Assembly (NCBI GenBank): GCA_964395065.1
Contig: CAYNAM010000115.1
Span: forward strand, 1-7,618
DNA: 7,618 nucleotides
Reading direction: 5' to 3'
From: Entomomonas sp964395065
GTDB taxonomy: Bacteria > Pseudomonadota > Gammaproteobacteria > Pseudomonadales > Pseudomonadaceae
Below the pieces are notes generated by a model. It was not told the DNA's origin. It saw only the letters and a list, made by a program, of their open reading frames with translations, and ran no database searches. Below are positions 1 to 6,904 of this stretch, in pieces; the stretch's first letter is position 1; each line of letters opens with the position of its first letter. A program made the translations under genes and the position numbers.

Positions 1-666
1 GCATTAGTTGATGCTTTACAGTCAGCCAACGGACTTGCTCGTGGTGTAGCAACGATTCGCTTAGATATTAGCGATGAGGAGTTGCATGCATTAGATAAAG
101 CAGGTGTACGTGGTGTTCGTTTTAATTTTGTAAAACGGCTTGTCGATTTTCTACCTAAAGATGAACTGCAAAAAATTGCCGAACGTATAGCGCCATTAGG
201 TTGGCATATTGTGATCTATTTTGAAGCCCCAGACTTACCTGATCTTTGGGATTTCTTTACCTCACTTCCTACTACAGTGGTGGTAGATCATATGGGGAGA
301 CCCGATGTCAGCAAGCCTGTGAATGGTGCTGAATTTGATCTGTTTGTTAGATTGATGGAGGAAAATCCTAATATCTGGTCGAAAGTCTCCTGTCCAGAAC
401 GTTTAACGATAACGGGCCCTAAAGCCTTGAATGGTGAAGAAAAACCTTATCAAGATGTCGTGCCATTTGCACGCTATCTTGTTGAACGTTTTCCTGATAG
501 AGTATTGTTTGGTACGGATTGGCCGCATCCTAATTTAAAAGATCATATGCCGGATGATGGTTTGTTGGTGGATTATATTACACAAATAGCCCCAACAGTT
601 GAACTACAAAAAAAATTATTAGTTGACAATCCGATGCGGCTGTATTGGCCTGAAACCTTAAAATAA
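1..666 (+). CDS. ligI: 2-pyrone-4,6-dicarboxylate hydrolase (LigI/PmdD type), 5'-truncated by the window edge
   Basis: This enzyme hydrolyses the lactone 2-pyrone-4,6-dicarboxylate to 4-oxalomesaconate in the cytoplasm, the third step of protocatechuate 4,5-cleavage. The frame is open from base 1, so the start lies outside; 221 residues are visible. The family has about 295 residues, so roughly 75 to 85 N-terminal residues, including the first His-x-His motif, are missing. Visible amidohydrolase-fold (Amidohydro_2) landmarks, in fragment numbering, are the arginine-rich RGVRFN near 37-42, a tyrosine at 73 in VIYFE, the VVDHMGRPD strand with His97, and GTDWPHPN with Asp173. In order and spacing these fit Arg124/Arg130, Tyr156, His180 and the catalytic Asp248 of Sphingobium LigI. 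TTG at 82 could be read as a start, but the homology continues upstream of it. ligA follows after 22 bases, the same D-A order as in Comamonas pmd. Confidence 0.93.
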   Translation, partial: ALVDALQSANGLARGVATIRLDISDEELHALDKAGVRGVRFNFVKRLVDFLPKDELQKIAERIAPLGWHIVIYFEAPDLPDLWDFFTSLPTTVVVDHMGRPDVSKPVNGAEFDLFVRLMEENPNIWSKVSCPERLTITGPKALNGEEKPYQDVVPFARYLVERFPDRVLFGTDWPHPNLKDHMPDDGLLVDYITQIAPTVELQKKLLVDNPMRLYWPETLK

Positions 667-688
667 TAAGATATGATGGGGAAAAGTA

Positions 689-1066
689 ATGAGTTTAGAT
701 AAACCTTATAAGAATATTCCAGGCACGACGATTTTTGATGCTGAGCAATCACGTAAAGGATACCATCTTAATCAGTTTTGTATGTCGCTAATGAGCGCAG
801 ACAATCGTAAACGTTTTAAAATGGATGAGCGTGCCTACTTAAATGAGTGGGCGATGACTGAAGACCAAAAACAGGCAGTGATTGATCGTGATTTAAATCG
901 TTGCCTTGCCTTAGGCGGCAATATTTATTTCTTAGCTAAGATCGGTGCGACTGATGGATTGTCATTCCAACAAATGGCAGGAAGTATGACAGGAATGTCT
1001 GAGCAAGAATACCGTGACATGATGCTTGCTGGCGGCCGTAAGCCAGTGCCGAAAAATAATAATTAG
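689..1066 (+). CDS. ligA: Protocatechuate 4,5-dioxygenase, alpha (small) subunit
   Basis: This is the small non-catalytic subunit of the class III extradiol dioxygenase that opens the protocatechuate ring between C4 and C5; it caps the active site of the beta subunit. The product is 125 residues, slightly shorter than Sphingobium LigA (about 139). The sequence fits the LigA family: an N-terminal segment with IPGTTIFD near residues 10-17, a helix with LNQFCMSL, the segment YLNEWAMTEDQKQAVIDRD in the middle, then GGNIYFLAKIGATDG and a C-terminal region rich in Met and Gly. The ATG at 689 has a good ribosome binding site, GGGGA at 678-682, six bases upstream. The gene ends ten bases before ligB, as expected for subunits made in equal amounts. 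The family call is firm because the catalytic partner lies directly downstream. Confidence 0.95.
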   Translation: MSLDKPYKNIPGTTIFDAEQSRKGYHLNQFCMSLMSADNRKRFKMDERAYLNEWAMTEDQKQAVIDRDLNRCLALGGNIYFLAKIGATDGLSFQQMAGSMTGMSEQEYRDMMLAGGRKPVPKNNN

Positions 1067-1070
1067 GAGA
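1065..1070 (+). promoter_or_regulatory. Ribosome binding site fixing the ligB start
   Basis: AGGAGA lies six bases before the ATG at 1077 and overlaps the TAG stop of ligA. It supports 1077 rather than an upstream in-frame TTG at 1026, which would put 17 extra residues inside ligA. It also suggests translational coupling of the two subunits. Confidence 0.85.
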
Positions 1071-1076
1071 ATAAAA

Positions 1077-1925
1077 ATGGCTAAAATTACAGCAAGTGTT
1101 TATACCTCTCATGTTCCTGCTATTGGTGCCGCATTAGATTCAGGCAAAGCAACTGAACCCTATTGGCAGAAGGTTTTTGCAGGTTATGAGTTTTCTAAAA
1201 AGTGGAATAAAGACAATAAGCCCGATGTGGTTTTCTTGATTTATAACGACCATGCGAATGCATTTAGTTTAAGTTTGATTCCCACTTTTGCTTTAGGCAC
1301 TGCTGAAAGCTTTCCTATTGCTGATGAAGGTTGGGGAGCAAGACCTGTCCCAGAGGTAAAGGGGCACCCTGAACTTGCTTCGCATATTGCACAATCACTG
1401 ATTCAAGATGATTTTGATATTACCATTGCTAATGAGCTACCGGTTGATCATGGCTTAACGGTGCCAATGTCTTTAATGTTTGGGGAGGTGGATGAGTGGC
1501 CTTGTTATGTGATTCCTCTACATGTTAACGTGGTGCAATACCCAGTGCCTTCAGGTGCACGTTGTTTTGCAATGGGCAAAGCAATTAGGCGCGCTGTAGA
1601 ATCTTTTGATAAAGACTTAAATGTGCATATTTGGGGGACTGGTGGGATGAGCCACCAATTACAAGGCGCTCGTGCAGGGTTAATTAATGAAAAATGGGAT
1701 AATACATTTTTGGATGAGTTGATTGCCGAACCAGAAAAGTTATCGAAAAAGCCTCACTTAGAGTATGTAGAAGAGGCAGGTTCAGAAGGTATTGAGCTTG
1801 TGATGTGGTTAATGGCACGTGGTGCGATGAATTTAGACAAACAGCCTATAGTCAAACATCGGTTTTATCATGTTCCTGCATCAAATACAGCTGTGGGACA
1901 TTTGATTCTAGAAGATGATGTTTAA
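1077..1925 (+). CDS. ligB: Protocatechuate 4,5-dioxygenase, beta (catalytic) subunit
   Basis: This is the Fe(II)-bearing subunit that inserts O2 into protocatechuate to give 4-carboxy-2-hydroxymuconate-6-semialdehyde (CHMS). The product is 282 residues, in the size range of Comamonas PmdB and a little shorter than Sphingobium LigB (302). All catalytic positions of LigB are present: His12 (in YTSHVPAIG) and His59 (in YNDHANAF) as iron ligands, Glu240 (in GSEGIELVMW) as the third ligand, and His193 (in GTGGMSHQLQG) as the acid/base. The offset from LigB His61, His195 and Glu242 is a constant two residues. A further conserved histidine is His125 in PVDHGLTVP. The ATG at 1077 is preferred because of its ribosome binding site and because MAKITASVYTSHVPAIG is the normal family N-terminus. 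ligC follows after ten bases. There is no sign of degradation, so the enzyme should be active. Confidence 0.97.
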   Translation: MAKITASVYTSHVPAIGAALDSGKATEPYWQKVFAGYEFSKKWNKDNKPDVVFLIYNDHANAFSLSLIPTFALGTAESFPIADEGWGARPVPEVKGHPELASHIAQSLIQDDFDITIANELPVDHGLTVPMSLMFGEVDEWPCYVIPLHVNVVQYPVPSGARCFAMGKAIRRAVESFDKDLNVHIWGTGGMSHQLQGARAGLINEKWDNTFLDELIAEPEKLSKKPHLEYVEEAGSEGIELVMWLMARGAMNLDKQPIVKHRFYHVPASNTAVGHLILEDDV

Positions 1926-1930
1926 GGGGA
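1926..1930 (+). promoter_or_regulatory. Ribosome binding site fixing the ligC start
   Basis: GGGGA sits directly after the ligB stop and five bases before the ATG at 1936. It favours 1936 over two in-frame ATGs at 1915 and 1918, which would overlap the end of ligB and add residues before the Rossmann strand that the family lacks. Confidence 0.8.
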
Positions 1931-1935
1931 TTAAG

Positions 1936-2892
1936 ATGAAACAAATTAATGTGGCATTAGTTGGAACAGGTGCTTTCGGTATTAAACACTTAGATGCGAT
2001 TAAGAATATTGACGGTGCAAACGTTGTTTCTTTAGTTAGCTCTCGTTTAGAAGCTGTTAAAAAAGTAGCGCAAGATTACGGTATTGAACACTATACTGAT
2101 AATTTGGATGATGTATTAAAACGCCCTGAGGTGGACTGTGTTATTTTGTGTACACCAACACATATGCACGCAGAGCAAACATTAAAATGTTTGCGTGCAG
2201 GTAAACATGTGGAAGTTGAAATTCCTTTAGCCGATAGTTGGAAAGATGCGGAAGAGGTTTTGAAAGTTCAAAAAGAGAGTGGCTTGGTTGCTATGGTCGG
2301 GCATACTCGTCGCTTTAATCCTTCTCATCAATGGGTTCATCAACGCATTGAGAAAGGCGAGTTTCATATTCAGCAAATGGATGTTCAAACTTATTTCTTT
2401 CGTCGTAAAAATATCAATGCATTAGGGCAACCCCGCTCATGGACCGATCATTTATTATGGCACCATGCAGCGCATACTGTCGATTTGTTCCAATACCAAA
2501 CGGGATCAAAGGTTGTTAAAGCCAATGCGATTCAAGGGCCTATTCATCCTGAGCTAGGTATTGCGATGGATATGTCTATCCAGTTATTGGCTGAGAATGG
2601 TGCCATTTGTACCCTATCATTATCCTTTAATAATGATGGGCCTATTGGTACATTCTTTCGTTATATTGGTGATACAGGAACTTATCTTGCCCGTTACGAT
2701 GATTTGTACAATGGTAAAGACGAAAAAATTGATGTGAGTAAGGTTGCTGTATCCATGAATGGCATTGAACTACAGGATCGAGAGTTCTTCGCTGCCATTC
2801 ATGAAGGGCGCGAGCCTAATTCGAGTGTAGCCAGTGTGATTAACTGTTACCATGTATTAGGGGAACTTGAACAGCAATTAAATAATCAATAG
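1936..2892 (+). CDS. ligC: 4-carboxy-2-hydroxymuconate-6-semialdehyde dehydrogenase (LigC/PmdC)
   Basis: This enzyme oxidises the cyclic hemiacetal form of CHMS to 2-pyrone-4,6-dicarboxylate with NAD(P)+. The product is 318 residues, close to Sphingobium LigC (about 315). It is a Gfo/Idh/MocA family oxidoreductase. The N-terminal Rossmann domain shows VALVGTGAFG with glycines at 10, 12 and 15, SSR at 35-37 after the second strand (a pattern that tolerates NADP), CTPTHMH at 72-78, and VEIPLADSW at 94-102, where LigC-type proteins carry Glu-Ile-Pro instead of the Glu-Lys-Pro of most relatives. The C-terminal domain starts near residue 130 and has the histidine-rich segment DHLLWHHAAHTVDLF near 171-185, probably lining the substrate pocket. 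It sits ten bases after ligB and nine before the aldo/keto reductase. Family and neighbours agree, so the function is well supported. Confidence 0.95.
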   Translation: MKQINVALVGTGAFGIKHLDAIKNIDGANVVSLVSSRLEAVKKVAQDYGIEHYTDNLDDVLKRPEVDCVILCTPTHMHAEQTLKCLRAGKHVEVEIPLADSWKDAEEVLKVQKESGLVAMVGHTRRFNPSHQWVHQRIEKGEFHIQQMDVQTYFFRRKNINALGQPRSWTDHLLWHHAAHTVDLFQYQTGSKVVKANAIQGPIHPELGIAMDMSIQLLAENGAICTLSLSFNNDGPIGTFFRYIGDTGTYLARYDDLYNGKDEKIDVSKVAVSMNGIELQDREFFAAIHEGREPNSSVASVINCYHVLGELEQQLNNQ

Positions 2893-2901
2893 AGGTTAGC
2901 C

Positions 2902-3906
2902 ATGTTTAAAACCAGACAATTAGCAAATCAAGAGATCATGAGTATTGGCTTAGGGTGCATGAATCTAAGCCATGCTTATAATCATCCTACACCTGAAAAT
3001 GAAGCTAAAGCACTTATCCAAAAAGCGTTAGACTTAGGGGTTAATCATTTTGATACAGCAACCCTTTATGGCTTTGGTGCAAATGAGGCCTTGTTAGGTC
3101 AGTCTGGTTTAAAAGCAAGGCGTGCTGATATTTTTTTAGCAAGTAAATGTGGTATGGCGGGAGTTAATGGCAAGCGTGTCATTGATGGACGACCTGAAAC
3201 AATTAAAAAACAATGTGAAGAAAGTTTAAAGCGCTTGTCTACTGATTACTTAGACTTGTATTACTTGCATCGTCGTGACTTTAATGTCCCATTTGAAGAC
3301 AGTGTAGGAGCTTTAGCAGACCTTGTTAAAGAGGGTAAAATTCGACATGTTGGTTTATCAGAAGTATCTGCAGAAAGTTTACGTAAAGCCTATGCTATAC
3401 ATCCTGTTGCAGCAGTACAAAATGAATATTCATTGTGGAGTCGTAATCCTGAGCTTGGATTGTTGCAAACCTGTGAGGAACTAGGAGTTAATCTTGTTGC
3501 TTTTAGCCCTGTTGGACGCGGCTTCTTGGCTACTCAACTGAATGTAAGTAGTCTGCCTGAAAAAGATATTCGTCTTGCAATGCCCCGTTTTCAAGAACCG
3601 TACTGGCAGCAGAATGAGATGCTCTATCAACAACTTTTACAGTTAGCAAATGAGGCTGGTTGTACGACGGCTCAATTGTCATTGTATTGGCTGCTAGCAA
3701 AAAGCGATGTGATTATTCCTATTCCAGGAATTACTAAAATTCCCCACTTGGAAGAGGACATTGCTACGACAGAGTTAACACTCTGTAACGAGGTGTTAGC
3801 TAAAGCTGGTGAGCTGATTAATCAGCAAACAGTAAAAGGCACACGTTATGCAAAAGCAACTTTTGCCGAGATTGATACTGAAAAATTTCCTGATGAACTA
3901 AAGTAA
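2902..3906 (+). CDS. Aldo/keto reductase, last gene of the lig/pmd operon
   Basis: This is an NAD(P)H-dependent aldo/keto reductase of 334 residues with a TIM-barrel fold and no signal peptide. The full catalytic tetrad is visible: Asp51 and Tyr56 (in FDTATLYG), Lys82 (in LASKCG) and His123 (in YYLHRRD). The C-terminal coenzyme segment reads IPIPGITK followed by LEEDIA; most relatives have Glu-Glu-Asn there, and the Asn contacts the adenine of NADPH, so the Asp is unusual. The sequence looks closest to the AKR13-like bacterial group. It starts nine bases after ligC with a site, AGAGG, overlapping the ligC stop, so it is cotranscribed. It is not a required step of the 4,5-cleavage pathway. Possible roles, all inferred, are reduction of an aldehyde feeding the pathway, such as a hydroxybenzaldehyde, or protection against leaking semialdehydes. 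The substrate cannot be read from the sequence. Confidence 0.88.
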   Translation: MFKTRQLANQEIMSIGLGCMNLSHAYNHPTPENEAKALIQKALDLGVNHFDTATLYGFGANEALLGQSGLKARRADIFLASKCGMAGVNGKRVIDGRPETIKKQCEESLKRLSTDYLDLYYLHRRDFNVPFEDSVGALADLVKEGKIRHVGLSEVSAESLRKAYAIHPVAAVQNEYSLWSRNPELGLLQTCEELGVNLVAFSPVGRGFLATQLNVSSLPEKDIRLAMPRFQEPYWQQNEMLYQQLLQLANEAGCTTAQLSLYWLLAKSDVIIPIPGITKIPHLEEDIATTELTLCNEVLAKAGELINQQTVKGTRYAKATFAEIDTEKFPDELK

Positions 3907-3938
3907 TTATTACATTTCTCCATAACGATTTGGCGTTT

Positions 3939-3985
3939 CCCATATCTGTATCATCACTGTGATTGATATAGGTGTGGGTTTTTTT
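3939..3985 (+). terminator. Intrinsic terminator of the lig operon
   Basis: The arms run inward from CCC at 3939-3941 and GGG at 3976-3978. They pair over about 15 base pairs, including several G-T pairs, and continue near the tip with one bulge. Seven Ts (3979-3985) follow the stem. It lies 32 bases after the reductase stop, so it should separate this operon from the transporter gene. Confidence 0.85.
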
Positions 3986-4101
3986 ATTCTTAAAATAATA
4001 AATCGCATTCCCATAATGATTGATTTTTATAAATAATGCGTTTGCAATAAAGTATAGGTTTATAAATAAGAATAGAATTCTTTTTTTGTATATCCGTTCT
4101 A

Positions 4102-4150
4102 TAGATATGCAAAAACAACATATCTAATAGATATTTTTTTATCTATATCT
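4102..4150 (+). promoter_or_regulatory. Candidate regulator-binding region: two tandem AGATAT/ATATCT dyads
   Basis: The hexamer ATATCT or its complement AGATAT occurs four times in alternating orientation, at 4103-4108, 4120-4125, 4129-4134 and 4145-4150. These form two similar dyads, AGATAT-N11-ATATCT (4103-4125; the arms extend to 8 bp, TAGATATG/CATATCTA, at 4102-4126) and AGATAT-N10-ATATCT (4129-4150), starting 26 bases apart. The block ends eight bases before the proposed -35 box. This placement suits an activator of the transporter-pobA unit, for example an IclR-type (PobR/PcaU-like) or LysR-type protein. The regulator is not in the window. The region is AT-rich, so some of the symmetry could be chance. 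Confidence 0.45.
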
Positions 4151-4158
4151 AGTTCAGG

Positions 4159-4188
4159 TTGTTACGTAAGATACTTAAACAGTATAAA
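4159..4188 (+). promoter_or_regulatory. Probable sigma-70 promoter of the transporter-pobA unit
   Basis: The -35 box TTGTTA (4159-4164, four of six matches) and the -10 box TATAAA (4183-4188, five of six) are separated by 18 bases. Transcription would start near 4195, leaving a short leader of about 35 bases before the ATG at 4230. An 8-bp palindrome, TTACGTAA, at 4162-4169 overlaps the -35 box and could be a further protein site. The weak -35 box fits a promoter that needs an activator. Confidence 0.5.
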
Positions 4189-4201
4189 AATAATTAAGTA
4201 T
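4171..4201 (+). repeat. Inverted repeat flanking the -10 box, possible operator
   Basis: ATACTTAA (4171-4178) and TTAAGTAT (4194-4201) are perfect 8-bp inverted copies with a 15-base spacer that contains the proposed -10 box. A protein bound here would cover the RNA polymerase site, so it could be a repressor operator. The evidence is symmetry and position only. Confidence 0.35.
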
Positions 4202-4229
4202 AGGGCAGTTAATCTGCTAGAGGTAGTAA

Positions 4230-5606
4230 ATGATGACTAATACATTAAAAAAAGAAAATGTCCAACATTTTTTGAATACTGAAAAGTTGTCAGTATTTCA
4301 AATAACTATTTTTACAATATGCTTTTTAGTAGCGCTATTTGATGGTTTTGATACTGCTGCTATTGGTTATATTGCTCCCAGTTTAATTACAGAGTGGGGA
4401 ATTGAAAAGGCGGATCTTGCATCCGTATTAAGCGCAGCGTTATTAGGTTTGGCCTTTGGTGCGGTTTGTTTTGGTCCCGTGGCTGATAAAGTAGGCCGTA
4501 AAAAAGTATTGATTTTATCGGTGATAATTTTTGCAGCAGGCTCGTATGCTTCAGCATTAGCTTCTTCTTTAGGGTGGTTAGAGTTATTTAGGTTTGTTAC
4601 AGGTATTGGCTTGGGTGCGGCTATGCCCAATGCGGTTACGTTATTGAGTGAGTATTGCCCTGAGAAAAAACGCTTCTTTTTAGTAAATACCATGTTTTGT
4701 GGTTTTCCTCTTGGAGCTGCTATTGGTGGTTTTGTTTCGGCGTGGATGATTCCAGAATTAGGTTGGCGAAGTGTTCTTTGGTTAGGGGCTATTGCACCTA
4801 CACTCTTACTTGTAGCGATGTTCTTTTTATTGCCTGAATCCGTTCGTTATTTGGTACTTAAAAATCAAGAAAGTAAACAAATTAAAACTATATTAAGTAA
4901 AATTTCTACTCGTGCTAATGATGTATCTTCGTTCTATTTGGAAGAAACACAACCTGAGGTTGGTCATGGTAAAAATGGGATTGCTGTTGTGCTTTCAAAA
5001 CATTATGCATTAGGCTCTATGGCGTTATGGCTAACTTATTTTATGGGGTTGGTTATTTTCTATGGTGTAATGAACTGGATGCCTCTATTATTTAAAGAAG
5101 CTAATATGCCTGCTGGTTTAGGAACAATGGTCACTGGCTTATTTGCATTAGGTGGTTTAGGGGCTATTGCAAATGGTTGGTTGATGGATCGTTATAACAA
5201 GCACAAGTTAATCATTTCTTTTTGGTTATTAACTTCTGTTAGTGTCGCTTTAATCGGTCTTGTGGTTGGGCTTCATGTTATTGTCTTAGTAGTGATTATT
5301 ATTCTTTCTGGGCTCGTTATGAATACAGCACAGTCATCAATGCCCGCGTACGCTGCAAGTTTTTATCCTACCTCTGGTCGTACGACAGGTGTTTCTTGGA
5401 TGCTCGGGTTAGGACGTTTCGGTGGTATCGCCGGATCATTTTTAGTGGCCTATTTAATCAGTAAAGATGTTTCGTTACAGCATATTTTCTTTATTTTAGC
5501 TATTCCTGCACTCTTATCTGCGATTGCATTAATGATTAAGGTAAAGTTTTATAAGACTAAAGATCAAGTAATCGTTCCTAACGTTTTCGCAGTCAAGTCT
5601 TATTAG
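4230..5606 (+). CDS. pcaK: Aromatic acid:H+ symporter, MFS (PcaK type), probable 4-hydroxybenzoate/protocatechuate importer
   Basis: This is an inner-membrane proton symporter of the major facilitator superfamily, 458 residues with about twelve membrane segments in two halves and a central cytoplasmic loop near 209-259. Marks of the aromatic acid:H+ symporter family are DGFDT at 38-42 in the first segment, with two acidic residues needed for transport in PcaK, GPVADKVGRKK at 82-92 in the loop between segments 2 and 3, the RFVTGIGLG motif near 121-129, PESVRYL at 202-208, and Asp320-Arg321 in the loop between segments 8 and 9. Two adjacent ATGs exist (4230 and 4233); AGAGG at 4219-4223 is six bases before the first. 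pobA follows 48 bases later with no terminator between them, so 4-hydroxybenzoate is the likely substrate and protocatechuate a possible second one. The family call is firm; the substrate is inferred from context. Confidence 0.9.
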   Translation: MMTNTLKKENVQHFLNTEKLSVFQITIFTICFLVALFDGFDTAAIGYIAPSLITEWGIEKADLASVLSAALLGLAFGAVCFGPVADKVGRKKVLILSVIIFAAGSYASALASSLGWLELFRFVTGIGLGAAMPNAVTLLSEYCPEKKRFFLVNTMFCGFPLGAAIGGFVSAWMIPELGWRSVLWLGAIAPTLLLVAMFFLLPESVRYLVLKNQESKQIKTILSKISTRANDVSSFYLEETQPEVGHGKNGIAVVLSKHYALGSMALWLTYFMGLVIFYGVMNWMPLLFKEANMPAGLGTMVTGLFALGGLGAIANGWLMDRYNKHKLIISFWLLTSVSVALIGLVVGLHVIVLVVIIILSGLVMNTAQSSMPAYAASFYPTSGRTTGVSWMLGLGRFGGIAGSFLVAYLISKDVSLQHIFFILAIPALLSAIALMIKVKFYKTKDQVIVPNVFAVKSY

Positions 5607-5642
5607 TTTTAATAGAAATAGTAAACATAAAAATAAATATAA

Positions 5643-5648
5643 AAGGTG
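5643..5648 (+). promoter_or_regulatory. Ribosome binding site fixing the pobA start
   Basis: AAGGTG lies six bases before the ATG at 5655. A GTG start at 5646, three codons earlier, would lie inside this site and have no site of its own. Starting at 5655 gives MQTQVTIIGSGPAG, matching the known PobA N-terminus. Confidence 0.8.
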
Positions 5649-5654
5649 AAGAAG

Positions 5655-6824
5655 ATGCAAACACAAGTAACTATTATTGGCTCAGGCCCTGCAGGATTGT
5701 TATTAGGGGAACTGCTAACGAAAGAAGGAATCGATAATATTGTACTTGATCGTAAAGATCAGCCCTATATTTTAGAGCGTATTCGTGCAGGTATTTTAGA
5801 GAGCGTCACGGTTCAAGGGTTGGAGCGGATTGGGGTTGCTGAACGTTTACATAAAGAGGGTATTCCTCATCATGGTATTGAGTTAGTTTATGATGATAAA
5901 CATTTGAGGATTGATTTTCAGAAAACGATTAATCGTTCCGTTGTTGTTTATGGGCAAACAGAGGTAACGAGAGACCTGATGGAGGCAAGAAATAAGTCTT
6001 CTGCACTTTCTTTTTATGGTGTGGATGATGTACAAATTCATGATATTGAAACAGAGAAGCCATCCGTATCATTTGAAATAAATGGTGAGAAAAAAACTAT
6101 TCATAGTCGTATTGTTGTCGGGTGTGATGGCTTTCATGGTGTAAGCCGCAAAGCAATTCCAGAGAAAGTTCAAAAGAATTATGAGCGTATTTATCCTTTT
6201 GGTTGGTTGGGGTTGCTGTCCGATACTCCACCTGTAGCAGAAGAACTGATTTACAGTAATAGCCCGCGTGGTTTTTCACTAAGTAGCCAGCGCTCTGCCA
6301 CGAGGAGTCGTTATTATTTACAGGTTCCTTTAACCGAAAAGATTGAAGATTGGTCTGATGATCGTTTTTGGGAGGAGTTAAGCTTACGTTTATACCCAGA
6401 AGCACGCAAAAACTTGGTAACTGGTAAAAGTATTGAAAAGAGTATTGCGCCACTTAGAAGCTTTGTTTCTGAACCTCTTTGTTATGGAAGTTTATTTTTA
6501 GCAGGTGATGCTGCGCATATTGTTCCACCCACAGGTGCTAAGGGGCTTAATCTGGCTGCTAGTGATGTACTGTATTTGGCAGATGCTTTAATGGAGTATT
6601 TTATTGAGCATAAAGAGTTAGGGATGGATCATTATTCTGAAAAATGTTTACGTCGTATTTGGGCTGGGGAGCGCTTTTCATGGTGGATGACAAATTTATT
6701 ACATCGTTTTGATAATCAAGATCCTTTTACTCGTAAAATGCAAGAGGCAGAGTTTAATCATTTAATGAATTCTGAATATGCGATTTACTCATTGGCTGAA
6801 AACTATGTTGGACTTCCTCATTAG
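5655..6824 (+). CDS. pobA: 4-hydroxybenzoate 3-monooxygenase (p-hydroxybenzoate hydroxylase)
   Basis: This FAD enzyme hydroxylates 4-hydroxybenzoate to protocatechuate with NAD(P)H and O2, supplying the substrate of LigAB. The product is 389 residues; Pseudomonas PobA has 394. The FAD-binding GSGPAG is at 9-14, the DGFHG motif at 158-162, and the second FAD motif LAGDAAHIVPPTGAKGLN at 282-299. Active-site residues of the Pseudomonas enzyme are all found with an offset of one: Tyr200, Ser211, Arg213, Arg219 and Tyr221 (equivalent to Tyr201, Ser212, Arg214, Arg220 and Tyr222), Pro292 and Tyr384. The mobile-flavin Arg44 (in RIRAG) is also kept. Asp32 replaces the Glu32 that contacts the FAD ribose in the Pseudomonas protein, a mild change next to the stretch linked to coenzyme choice. 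The gene shares a transcript with the transporter, and a strong terminator follows. Confidence 0.97.
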   Translation: MQTQVTIIGSGPAGLLLGELLTKEGIDNIVLDRKDQPYILERIRAGILESVTVQGLERIGVAERLHKEGIPHHGIELVYDDKHLRIDFQKTINRSVVVYGQTEVTRDLMEARNKSSALSFYGVDDVQIHDIETEKPSVSFEINGEKKTIHSRIVVGCDGFHGVSRKAIPEKVQKNYERIYPFGWLGLLSDTPPVAEELIYSNSPRGFSLSSQRSATRSRYYLQVPLTEKIEDWSDDRFWEELSLRLYPEARKNLVTGKSIEKSIAPLRSFVSEPLCYGSLFLAGDAAHIVPPTGAKGLNLAASDVLYLADALMEYFIEHKELGMDHYSEKCLRRIWAGERFSWWMTNLLHRFDNQDPFTRKMQEAEFNHLMNSEYAIYSLAENYVGLPH

Positions 6825-6840
6825 ATACTATTAGATCATA

Positions 6841-6886
6841 AAAACCCTAAAAATAACAAAATGTTATTTTTAGGGTTTTATTTTTT
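6841..6886 (+). terminator. Intrinsic terminator after pobA
   Basis: A perfect 18-bp inverted repeat (6841-6858 and 6862-6879) with an AAA loop contains a short GC core (ACCCT/AGGGT) and is followed by six Ts at 6881-6886. It begins 16 bases after the pobA stop. The A run at the left base of the stem gives a T run on the other strand, so it might also work in reverse, though no gene on that strand is seen. Confidence 0.92.
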
Positions 6887-6904
6887 GGAATGATATTCTA
6901 TTAT

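Noticed and set aside
1026..1076. Longer ligB starting at an upstream TTG
   Set aside because: It would overlap the end of ligA and add 17 residues without homology, while the ATG at 1077 has a good ribosome binding site and the expected N-terminus.
1915..1935. Longer ligC starting at ATG 1915 or 1918
   Set aside because: These starts overlap the end of ligB and lack a suitable site, whereas GGGGA at 1926-1930 serves the ATG at 1936.
4078..4140. A/T tracts (T7 at 4081-4087, A5 at 4111-4115, T7 at 4134-4140) as phased intrinsic DNA bending
   Set aside because: The spacings between tract centres (about 29 and 24 bases) do not follow a helical repeat of 10 to 11 bases, so ordinary AT richness explains them.
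3907..4229. A small gene, regulatory RNA or riboswitch in the 323-base gap
   Set aside because: No open frame with a ribosome binding site and no conserved aptamer-like structure was seen; the expected leader after the promoter is only about 35 bases.
4367..4693. Reverse-strand open frame of 108 codons inside the transporter gene
   Set aside because: It lies wholly within a well-supported membrane transporter gene, shows no recognisable domain, and has no ribosome binding site or promoter that I can see.
6097..6453. Reverse-strand open frame of 118 codons inside pobA
   Set aside because: It is antisense to a clearly conserved enzyme, and its translation has no family features.
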